Assembly (NCBI GenBank): GCA_002423365.1 | Contig: DIVU01000338.1 | Location: forward strand, 13,872 to 19,196 | Source of the DNA: Desulfuromonadaceae bacterium UBA6124 | GTDB taxonomy: Bacteria; Desulfobacterota; Desulfuromonadia; Desulfuromonadales; Trichloromonadaceae | DNA length: 5,325 nucleotides | Direction of reading: 5' to 3' | Shown here: in pieces, positions 1 to 5,325 of the stretch | How the letters are laid out: each line of letters starts with the position of its first letter | Position numbering within the stretch: position 1 is the stretch's first letter | The notes under the pieces: model-generated | The model's database searches: none | What the model saw: only the letters and a program-made list of their open reading frames with translations | Told to the model about the DNA's origin: nothing | Made by a program: the position numbers and the translations under genes

Positions 1-491
1 GAGGTCCGGGCCGCGCGGTTGCCGTTTTGCACCGCCAGGATGAAGAGTTCGATCAGGCTTTCGAGACGTCGTCCATCCCCCTGGGGACCGCTCAGGTAGC
101 GTTTCGGGTCGGTGCCGAGCCAGACCGCCGCCGGCGGGAAGAGCTCGATCAGGTGCCCCAGGGTCTTCGGCAGGCTGGGAAGTCGCTTGGGAATGCCGCC
201 CAGCTCGATGTGGGTGCCGGTGACGCGGCAGCCGCGCAGTCCCAGATAGCGCCCGGCGACATGGCGCAGGGCGCGGTTGAGCAGCGCCAGCAGGTTGAGT
301 TCCCCGGCGCGGGGCGGGCGCTCCGGCGCCGCGTGGCGACGCAGGGCTTCGGCCAGCTGACGAATCTGGAAGAGCCGGCGCTCGGCATCGGCGAGCACGC
401 TCTTCGGATTCAGTTCCAGGCGGTGCCAGGCCTCGGCGGCGACTTGCAGGGACAGGGGGAAATAGGGGGGGTGGGGCTTGCCTGGGGTCAT
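1..491 (-). CDS. Unrecognised protein, N-terminal 163 residues (3' end outside window); possibly the N-terminal accessory region of an alpha-amylase-family enzyme
   Basis: An ATG at 491 with AAAGGA 6 nt upstream opens a frame with no stop down to position 1. The visible protein begins MTPGKPHPPYFPLSLQVAAE and is soluble and mostly helical in character, with no signal peptide or membrane segment. It includes a Leu/Arg/Ala-rich stretch at about 31-85 (SVLADAERRLFQIRQLAEAL, LNLLALLNRALRHVAGRYL), then GTHIELGGIPKRLPSLP (92-108), and LGTDPKRYLSGPQGDGRRLESLIELFILAVQNGN (125-158). No catalytic motif can be named. It reads in the same direction as the GalT-like gene, 118 nt downstream, with a very similar leader, so co-expression is plausible. 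The pattern LIELFxLxxQNxN recalls the N-terminal region of large alpha-amylase-family proteins in Desulfuromonadales, but this is memory and weak inference. That the gene is real is fairly sure; its function is not known. Confidence 0.75.
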   Translation of the reverse strand, partial: MTPGKPHPPYFPLSLQVAAEAWHRLELNPKSVLADAERRLFQIRQLAEALRRHAAPERPPRAGELNLLALLNRALRHVAGRYLGLRGCRVTGTHIELGGIPKRLPSLPKTLGHLIELFPPAAVWLGTDPKRYLSGPQGDGRRLESLIELFILAVQNGNRAART

Positions 492-497
492 GGTCGA

Positions 498-503
498 TCC
501 TTT
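498..503 (-). promoter_or_regulatory. Ribosome binding site of the left-edge gene
   Basis: AAAGGA on the minus strand ends 6 nt before the ATG at 491-489. It fixes this ATG as the start of the gene that leaves the window. The 118-nt spacer back to the GalT-like stop otherwise holds only a weak 5-bp hairpin (515-528) and no T-rich terminator. Confidence 0.65.
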
Positions 504-609
504 GATCCTCGGCGCGAAGCGATCTTCGGCTCGCACCGGGGTGATGAAGGCGTTCTGAACGGACGACGATCAAGGGCTCCGGGCACGGTGCCGGCGGCTG
601 TGAACGAAC

Positions 610-1650
610 CTAGCGGGAGACCGACAGGTCGGCTTCCCGCAGGAAACGGGCGACGGCTTCCGGCGGCGCCGGATTCATGTAGAAGCCCGTGCCCCGTTCA
701 AAGCCGGCGGGACGGATCAGGTGCGGCACCAGTTCGATGTGCCAATGATAGTCGTAAGGGAGTGAACTCCAATAGTCGGGTTTGCCGAGTCGCGGGTGCA
801 TGGGGGGCGCGTTGTGCAGCACGAAGTTGTAAGCGGGGTCGCGCAGCACGGCACGCAGCCGCATCAGGGTGTCTTTCAGGGTTTCCGCCAGCAGTGCCAG
901 GGCGCCGTCGTCGAGCAGGCCGAAGTCGTGGCAGTGGCGGCGCGGCACGATGCGCAGTTCAAAGGGGTGACAGGAGGCGAAGGGAGCAAAGACCACGAAA
1001 TCGCCGTCGTCGCGCACCACCCCCCGGCCGTCCGCCACTTCCTGGTCGGTCAGGTCGCAGATCAGGCAGCGTTCCTTGCGCTCGTAGTATTCGCGGCAAA
1101 CGGAGAGCTTGGTGGCGACTACCGTCGGCGTGACCGGCACGGCGATGAGTTGCGAATGGGAGTGGGGTACATTGGCCCCCGCTTCGAGGCCGTGGTTCTT
1201 GAAAATCAGCAGGTAGCGGAAGCGTCCGTCCTTGCGCAGGTCGAGCATACGCGCGCGATAGGCGCGGAGCACGTCGGTGATCTCCGCCGTCGACAGGTCG
1301 GCGAGGTGGCGGTCGTGGTCGGGGGTTTCGATGATCACCTCATGGGCGCCGATGCCGTTGATGGTGTCGTAATGCCCCACTCCCTTCTTGTCGAGCTGCC
1401 CCTCGATACGCAGGATCGGGTACTTGTTGGGGATGACCCGCACCTTCCAGCCCGGGCCGTTCGTCGCCCCGCCGCCGGGACGCACGGCGAAGAGTTCGCC
1501 GGGGGTCTTGGCTTCGTTGCCGGCGCAGAAGGGGCAGGTGGCCAGATGTAAGGTCTCCCGCTCGAGGATGAAATCCCGGGGGCGGCGACCCCGCTCGTTG
1601 GCGATAATGACCCAGCTCATTTTCAGGGGATCCCAGCGTAATTCCGACAA
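610..1650 (-). CDS. galT: GalT-family sugar-1-phosphate nucleotidylyltransferase (annotatable as galactose-1-phosphate uridylyltransferase)
   Basis: This complete 346-aa HIT-superfamily enzyme transfers a nucleotidyl group between sugar phosphates through a uridylyl- or adenylyl-histidine intermediate. The N-terminus SELRWDPLKMSWVIIA and CPFCAGNE (C39, C42) are typical. PNKYP is at 74-78. Likely zinc ligands are C39, C42, H112 (ETPDHD) and H163. The active-site motif is HSHSQ (163-167) with H165 as nucleophile, where E. coli GalT has HPHGQ. C195 and C198 (CLIC) form a second Cys pair. HWHIELVPHLIRPAGFERGTGFYMNP (302-327) closes the active site. The start is TTG, supported by an AAAGGA 7 nt upstream. 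It lies 74 nt after the GH57 gene on the same strand. No galK or galE is seen. The HSHSQ motif and the GFERGTGFYMNP tail recall the short GalT/ADP-glucose phosphorylase-like branch, so the true donor could be ADP- or UDP-glucose. The family is secure; the substrate is open. Confidence 0.9.
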   Translation of the reverse strand: MSELRWDPLKMSWVIIANERGRRPRDFILERETLHLATCPFCAGNEAKTPGELFAVRPGGGATNGPGWKVRVIPNKYPILRIEGQLDKKGVGHYDTINGIGAHEVIIETPDHDRHLADLSTAEITDVLRAYRARMLDLRKDGRFRYLLIFKNHGLEAGANVPHSHSQLIAVPVTPTVVATKLSVCREYYERKERCLICDLTDQEVADGRGVVRDDGDFVVFAPFASCHPFELRIVPRRHCHDFGLLDDGALALLAETLKDTLMRLRAVLRDPAYNFVLHNAPPMHPRLGKPDYWSSLPYDYHWHIELVPHLIRPAGFERGTGFYMNPAPPEAVARFLREADLSVSR

Positions 1651-1657
1651 GGGGCGA

Positions 1658-1663
1658 TCCTTT
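1658..1663 (-). promoter_or_regulatory. Ribosome binding site of the GalT-like gene (decides a TTG start)
   Basis: AAAGGA on the minus strand lies 7 nt before the TTG at 1650-1648. This site, with the conserved SELRWDPL that follows, supports TTG over the in-frame ATG at residue 11 (1620-1618), which would remove that motif. The left-edge gene has a nearly identical leader, AAAGGATCGACC before ATG against AAAGGATCGCCCC here. Confidence 0.7.
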
Positions 1664-1677
1664 CAACAAATATTCTT

Positions 1678-1720
1678 CCCTCGCCCAGCGGGAGAGGGTG
1701 CCTGAAGGGCGGGTGAGGGG
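1678..1720. repeat. REP-like intergenic palindrome between GH57 and galT
   Basis: On the minus strand the spacer reads CCCTCACCCGCCCTTCAGGC followed by ACCCTCTCCC-GCT-GGGCGAGGG. The second part (1678-1698) forms a 9-bp stem with one internal mismatch and a 3-nt loop. The pattern CCCTCACCC...CCCTCTCCC...GGGaGAGGG is a familiar GC-rich palindromic intergenic repeat in many proteobacterial genomes. Its chance translation, of the type PSPALQAPSPAGRG, is also often seen in mis-called ORFs. It fills most of the 74-nt spacer, and no T-run follows it. It could act as an mRNA-stabilising or attenuating hairpin. The stem is visible; membership of a repeat family is from memory. Confidence 0.6.
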
Positions 1721-1724
1721 GGCG

Positions 1725-3845
1725 TTAAATCAACCAGTCGTCCAGATCCAGGCTTTCCCCCCGGTAGAGGAGACGCAGCGGACCTTCCGCGGGCCAGCGG
1801 GCGGTCTCGTTTTCCCCCTTGAAGAGATGGATGGAGAGGATCAGCGTCGCGTCCGCTTCCAGGGCCAGGGAGGCCAAAGGGATGCCGAGTTCGATGATGC
1901 GGCCGCAAGCAGCGACACCCTCGGCGAGGAGGGTGCCTTCCCCGTCGCTCAGACGCAGGCGGCCGCCGGGGACGAGTCGGGCGATGCGCGCGGCATCGAC
2001 GCCGAAGCGGATTTCCAGGCGGCCGTCGGAACCAAGCAGTCCGCGGAGATCTTCTTCCGGGTCGAGGCGCAGATAGAGGCGTTCGCGGTCGTAGCCGTAG
2101 TGCAGCACGGAAAATTCCCGGTGATGGGCGGTGTGCATGGCACCCGTCGCCGCCAGATCGGCTATGCCTGCTGCCAGCCATTCGAAATAGTCGCTGACGC
2201 GGCCGTCGATCAGGGGGGTGAAGAGAGCGGTCGGTTCCGTCGCCGCCTTGGCTGCCCGGCCCGGTTTGATCGGCTGAAAGAGTTGGGTGGGGACGGGCAA
2301 CCCGGCCTCCCGGTAGAGGGCTTCGAGATGGCGGCGGAAGAGAAGATCGAAGATATCCGCCTGATCGGTGGAGTGGTCGTCGCCGTACCACCAGAACCAG
2401 TCACTCCCCTCGGCGCGCAGCAGATGCTTGAGAATTTCCGGCAAGGGTTGGCCGTCGCTGCCGTCGGGAACCTTCAGGCCGGTGGCGTCCAGCACGTCGC
2501 GCCGCGCCCGCTCCAGCCAGTCCCAGGCGGTGTTTTCCTCGGGGTGGCCGATCCAGATGCAGAAATTCGAATTAATCCACGAACCGGCTGCCAGTTTCGG
2601 TAGCGGCTCCGGTCGCATTTCCGCCAGGGCTTCACTGACCGTGACCATGCGTAGGCTCGGCTCGGCCAGCAGCCCTTGGTAGAGGGCGATGAGGAAGGGA
2701 TGGCCGTTGTCCTGGTAGCGCTCCCAGCAGTTTTCTCCGTCGAGGATCAGCGGGACCAGCCCGTCCGGAGCGAGAGCGGCGACCCGCTTCAGCTGTTCGA
2801 TGAGGTCGGCGGCGGCCCGCTCCGGGCTCCAGTGGGCATAGACGAAGCCGATGCGGTCGGACAGCTCGCGGTCGCGGAAGAGCAGAGGCAGCCCGGCGTA
2901 GCTGTAGGGTCGGTAGAGGCGGCGCCGGTCGGAAAGGCCGCCGGGCAGGCTGCGCGCCAGGATGCCTTCGTCGGAGGCGGCCCAGGCCGCCCCTTCCTCG
3001 GCGAGAATGCGTACCGTTTCCTCGCTCACCGAGCCTTCCGAAGGCCACATGCCGCGTGCTTTCGCCCCCAGTTTTTCACTGACGAAGTCAAGCCCGAGGC
3101 GCACCTGCAAACGGGCGTCCTCGGGATGCTTGAAGGCCGTGGTCGGCAACTGGATGCCGGGGGTCGCCTCGCGGGCGGTGGCGGTGCCGCAGAGCAGGGG
3201 TAGAATCGGGTGGGCGTAGGGAGTGACGGAAATTTCGATCCCGCCGGTATCCTCCATCTTCCGATAGAGGTCGATCACTTCGCCGATTACCCGGTCGTAA
3301 AGAGCCAGCAGTTGGGCTTTTTCCTCCTCGGTGAAGTGCTCGCCCTTAACCAGCAGGTACTTGACCAGGGGGGATTCCTGCCGCAGATGATGGCCGGACC
3401 AGGCGAGCAGGAACCACACCTGCAAATCGCGCAGATCCTGTTCCGAGAAGGCCTGGATGTCGGGATCGAGAGCGGTGCCCCGGCGCCGGGCCAGTTCCCG
3501 GTAACGGCGGAAGGGCTGGATGTGGCGATCGGTGTGGACCGAAAAGAACTGACGCAGAATCAGGGCGCGTTCCTCGGCGCTCAATTCACCGGCGGGCTTG
3601 GCGGCCGTCTCGATCCACAGGTCCCGGGCGCGGCCGTCGACATAGCGCGCCAGCTGTTCGAGCATGGTCGGCACCAGGTTGAAGGTCATGCGCGCCCCCG
3701 GGACTTCGGCGGCGGTCTGGAGCATTTCGCCGTAATCCTTGACCGCGTGGAGATAGGCCCAGGGCAACAGGGTCTTACCCGTGACCGGATCCCGGTAGTC
3801 CGGCTGATGCATGTGCCAGAGGATGGCGACTCGCAAAGGTTTCAT
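1725..3845 (-). CDS. GH57 family glycoside hydrolase (alpha-amylase / alpha-glucan-acting type)
   Basis: This complete 706-residue protein acts on alpha-glucans such as glycogen or maltodextrin by a retaining mechanism. The N-terminus reads RVAILWHMHQPDYRDP, with the GH57 region-1 HQP at residues 13-15. The probable region 2 is PYAHPILPLL (209-218). Region 3 is GMWPSEGSVS with the likely nucleophile E270. Region 4 is LILDGENCWE with the likely acid/base D369. Region 5 lies at about 381-407. The segment GSDWFWWYGDDHSTDQ (480-495) is typical of the COG1449-like clade. Residues from about 540 to the end look like a separate beta-rich, possibly carbohydrate-binding, domain. There is no signal peptide, so it is probably cytosolic. 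The ATG at 3845 is chosen because the conserved catalytic region begins at once and no in-frame start lies close upstream, yet no clear Shine-Dalgarno sequence is seen and a strong hairpin sits 8 nt upstream. The family is secure; amylase, branching or 4-alpha-glucanotransferase activity cannot be told apart. Confidence 0.93.
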   Translation of the reverse strand: MKPLRVAILWHMHQPDYRDPVTGKTLLPWAYLHAVKDYGEMLQTAAEVPGARMTFNLVPTMLEQLARYVDGRARDLWIETAAKPAGELSAEERALILRQFFSVHTDRHIQPFRRYRELARRRGTALDPDIQAFSEQDLRDLQVWFLLAWSGHHLRQESPLVKYLLVKGEHFTEEEKAQLLALYDRVIGEVIDLYRKMEDTGGIEISVTPYAHPILPLLCGTATAREATPGIQLPTTAFKHPEDARLQVRLGLDFVSEKLGAKARGMWPSEGSVSEETVRILAEEGAAWAASDEGILARSLPGGLSDRRRLYRPYSYAGLPLLFRDRELSDRIGFVYAHWSPERAAADLIEQLKRVAALAPDGLVPLILDGENCWERYQDNGHPFLIALYQGLLAEPSLRMVTVSEALAEMRPEPLPKLAAGSWINSNFCIWIGHPEENTAWDWLERARRDVLDATGLKVPDGSDGQPLPEILKHLLRAEGSDWFWWYGDDHSTDQADIFDLLFRRHLEALYREAGLPVPTQLFQPIKPGRAAKAATEPTALFTPLIDGRVSDYFEWLAAGIADLAATGAMHTAHHREFSVLHYGYDRERLYLRLDPEEDLRGLLGSDGRLEIRFGVDAARIARLVPGGRLRLSDGEGTLLAEGVAACGRIIELGIPLASLALEADATLILSIHLFKGENETARWPAEGPLRLLYRGESLDLDDWLI

Positions 3846-3853
3846 AAGATCAG

Positions 3854-3881
3854 GCGCGGACCGGTGGCGACCGGTCCGCGC
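3854..3881. promoter_or_regulatory. Perfect 12-bp GC-rich hairpin / double ACCGGT site just upstream of the GH57 start
   Basis: GCGCGGACCGGT (3854-3865) and ACCGGTCCGCGC (3870-3881) are perfect reverse complements around a 4-nt loop (3866-3869). The base of the stem lies 8 nt before the GH57 ATG (3845-3843), so the hairpin covers the place where a Shine-Dalgarno sequence should be. Each arm contains the 6-bp palindrome ACCGGT. The two copies are 10 bp apart (3860 and 3870), one helical turn, so a DNA-bound dimer of dimers is an alternative to an RNA hairpin. No T-tract follows on the minus strand, where the sequence reads CTGATCTTATG, which argues against an intrinsic terminator. The structure is seen directly; a regulatory role is inference. 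Confidence 0.6.
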
Positions 3882-3913
3882 ATCCTGTTTGACGGGGGTG
3901 GGGGAGCCTGCCC

Positions 3914-3935
3914 GGGGTCAGGTATGCCTGGCCCC
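3914..3935. repeat. REP-like palindrome directly after the stop of the fusion gene
   Basis: On the plus strand GGGGTCAGG (3914-3922) and CCTGGCCCC (3927-3935) form a 9-bp stem around a TATG loop. The fifth pair is T:G, which is a wobble in plus-strand RNA and a C/A mismatch in minus-strand RNA. The stem abuts the TAG stop codon (3936-3938) with no gap. There is no T-run on either side, so it is not a standard intrinsic terminator. It may protect the 3' end of the transcript or be a dispersed REP-type palindrome. The stem is seen directly; the repeat-family assignment is inference. Confidence 0.55.
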
Positions 3936-5325
3936 CTACTGGAGTTCCTGTTTCCATCTTTCGACTTTCAATCGGTAGCTTTCCACCAGCCGGCGGGCGG
4001 TGGAAAGTTCCGCCGACTCGGCGATGATGTGGGTGACCGGCCGGTACTGGTCGGGGAGCACCAGCGCCCAGTCCTGGTTGATCTGGATGCGCACCCCGTC
4101 GATGAAGGAGGCTTCCAGATCGACGGAATCCTCGCTCATCTTGCGCATGATCCCCCCCTTGAATTCCTGGGAACAGGAAACTTCCACATGCTCGTAGAAG
4201 CGCCGCGGCAGCATCTGTCGGGTCTGTCCCAGGGTCAGGCCGGTGCGCACCAGCAGTTCCAGGATCTTGGCGACGGTGTGGAGGGCATCGAAGTTGTACT
4301 GGAAGGAGGGGAAGGCGAAGCGTCCGTCCATCGAGGCGGCAAAACGCACCTGCCGCTCCTTGGCCGATTCGATGATGGAGCGGGGGTCGGTCTTGGTCCG
4401 CTTCACCTGCATGCCGGCCTCGGCCGCCAGTTGTTCGATGGCCGAGGGCGCCGAAACCGGCACCACCAGGCTCCCCTCGCGTTCAGCCTTGCAAACCAGC
4501 GCCGCCAGGGTGGTCAACGCTTCGATGTTGGAGAAGGCCTGGCCGCACTCATCGACCAGCCGCAGCCGTTCCCCCGACGGTCCCATCCAGAAGCCGGCCT
4601 TGGCGCCGAGGGTGACGACGATGCGCGAGAGCTGGTCCATGGCCTTGGCGTCCTGCTCGGGGCCCTTGCCGGTGCAGTTTTCGGTGACCTGGGAGTTGAG
4701 TTCGATAACCTCGCAGCCCAGTTCGTTGAGGAGCGCCGGCAGCACCTCTCCGGCCGACGAGTGGTTGAGGTCGACCACGACCTTGGGCGCCGCCTTGGCG
4801 ATGGCCTTGCGGTCGAGGGCATGGAGAAAACCTTCGTGGTAGTAGTCGTAGATGCGGGGGATCTCCGAGATGCCGCCGGGATCGGTGTAGTGCACGCGGC
4901 GGAAGTTTTCCTTGAAGAAGATCCGCTCGATGTTCTTGGCCGTGGCCGAGGAGATTTCAATCCCTTCGGCGTCGTAGAAGAGGATGTCGGTGGCCATGGG
5001 ATCGTCCGGCGACTGGCGGAAGTGGATGCCCCCCGATTCGCCGAAGGTGGTGAGCTTATAGCGCAGCACCGGCAGGGAGATCATCTTGGTGTCGCGGACG
5101 TTGATTCCCGCCGAGAGCAGCCCGCCGGCGAAGGAACGCTTGAGCATGCGCGACGAACGGATCGAGTCGCGGCCGGAGAGGACGAAGGAATCCTTGGGCA
5201 GGATCGAGCCGTAGGCGGCGCCGAGTTTGGCGGCGAATTCGGGGGTCAGCTCGACGTTGGTCAGCCCGCGCACGGTAGCGCCCTCGAAGATGCTCTTGCG
5301 CCATTTTTCGCCCCAGATCAGGTTG
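3936..5325 (-). CDS. Sugar-phosphate nucleotidyltransferase / phosphomannomutase-like fusion protein, C-terminal part (5' end outside window)
   Basis: The reading frame is open to the right edge and stops at TAG (3938-3936). The first complete visible codon is AAC at 5324, and about 462 residues can be read. The GTG at 5273 is in frame but is not the real start: the codons before it read NLIWGEKWRKSIFEGATV and continue smoothly into RGLTNVELTPEF. That stretch is the linker before the mutase-like domain in the large (roughly 830-aa, from memory) family with an N-terminal NTP_transferase domain, a left-handed beta-helix and a C-terminal PGM/PMM-like domain, usually annotated mannose-1-phosphate guanylyltransferase. 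Only the mutase-like part is visible here. Its fold landmarks are present (SGRDSIRSSRMLKRSFAGG, then KVVVDLNHSSAGEVLPALL), but the usual catalytic motifs are altered: FRQSPDDP in place of TASHNP, and MGPSGER in place of the DxDxDR metal loop. The likely role is cytosolic NDP-sugar (GDP-mannose type) synthesis, with the C-terminal domain structural or regulatory. Family assignment is fairly sure; substrate is not. Confidence 0.85.
   Translation of the reverse strand, partial: NLIWGEKWRKSIFEGATVRGLTNVELTPEFAAKLGAAYGSILPKDSFVLSGRDSIRSSRMLKRSFAGGLLSAGINVRDTKMISLPVLRYKLTTFGESGGIHFRQSPDDPMATDILFYDAEGIEISSATAKNIERIFFKENFRRVHYTDPGGISEIPRIYDYYHEGFLHALDRKAIAKAAPKVVVDLNHSSAGEVLPALLNELGCEVIELNSQVTENCTGKGPEQDAKAMDQLSRIVVTLGAKAGFWMGPSGERLRLVDECGQAFSNIEALTTLAALVCKAEREGSLVVPVSAPSAIEQLAAEAGMQVKRTKTDPRSIIESAKERQVRFAASMDGRFAFPSFQYNFDALHTVAKILELLVRTGLTLGQTRQMLPRRFYEHVEVSCSQEFKGGIMRKMSEDSVDLEASFIDGVRIQINQDWALVLPDQYRPVTHIIAESAELSTARRLVESYRLKVERWKQELQ

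Noticed and set aside
515..528. Small hairpin CGAAG-CGAT-CTTCG in the spacer after galT
   Set aside because: A 5-bp stem with no T-run is easily expected by chance in this sequence; not enough for a terminator or regulatory call.
27..1133. 368-aa plus-strand open frame
   Set aside because: It lies antisense to the left-edge gene and galT, has low-complexity Arg/Gly/Pro-rich composition and no recognisable motif. It is a shadow frame of GC-rich coding DNA.
796..1551. 251-aa plus-strand open frame
   Set aside because: It lies wholly antisense to the GalT-like gene, whose motifs are clear, and shows no family features of its own.
1663..2391. 242-aa minus-strand open frame overlapping the GH57 end
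   Set aside because: It is an off-frame, Arg/Pro-rich translation of the GH57 gene. Its tail is only the translated REP-like repeat.
1698..2603. 301-aa plus-strand open frame
   Set aside because: It is antisense to the 3' part of the GH57 gene and has the composition of a shadow frame.
3854..3881. Intrinsic terminator reading of the strong hairpin
   Set aside because: The stem is strong, but no T-tract follows on the minus strand, and the plus-strand side has only a short TTT after several other bases.
4243..4842. 199-aa plus-strand open frame
   Set aside because: It is antisense to the mutase-like domain; its Ser/Arg-rich composition is typical of complementary-strand shadows.
5271..5273. 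GTG at 5273 as the start of a complete 445-aa gene
   Set aside because: The frame stays open to the window edge and the upstream codons encode conserved linker sequence of the fusion family, so the gene enters from outside.
1..5325. A novel defence, mobile or RNA-based system
   Set aside because: All visible genes fit carbohydrate and nucleotide-sugar metabolism. No transposase, nuclease, toxin-antitoxin pair, repeat array or reverse transcriptase was seen on either strand.

Overview
The window looks like chromosomal sequence from a GC-rich proteobacterium. The gene set and the protein flavour fit a member of the Desulfuromonadales (Geobacter/Desulfuromonas relatives). That placement rests on remembered family resemblance, not on a search. 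All four genes lie on the minus strand, so transcription runs from high to low coordinates. No tRNA, rRNA, CRISPR array, transposase gene or phage gene is visible.

Layout in transcription order: (1) the C-terminal part of a large sugar-phosphate nucleotidyltransferase/phosphomannomutase-like fusion protein, entering from the right edge and ending at 3936; (2) a 90-nt spacer with two strong hairpins, one directly after the first gene's stop and one only 8 nt before the next start; (3) a complete GH57 alpha-glucan-active glycoside hydrolase of 706 aa (1725-3845); (4) a 74-nt spacer carrying a REP-like palindrome; (5) a complete 346-aa GalT-family nucleotidylyltransferase starting at TTG (610-1650); (6) a 118-nt spacer; (7) the first 163 codons of an unrecognised protein that runs off the left edge (1-491).

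Together the genes suggest a cluster for alpha-glucan (glycogen/maltodextrin) turnover and sugar-1-phosphate/nucleotide-sugar interconversion. GH57 enzymes cut or rearrange alpha-glucans. The GalT-like protein moves a nucleotidyl group between sugar phosphates. The first gene belongs to the GDP-mannose pyrophosphorylase/phosphomannomutase-like fusion family. No galK, galE or galM is present, so the GalT-like protein may not serve the Leloir pathway. The spacers of 74-118 nt and the hairpins allow an operon with internal punctuation, but no promoter could be called with confidence.

No clear new defence, mobile or regulatory system was found. The points most worth a second look are the degenerate catalytic motifs of the mutase-like domain, the 12-bp perfect hairpin where the GH57 ribosome-binding site should be, the non-Leloir look of the GalT-like protein, and the uncharacterised left-edge gene.
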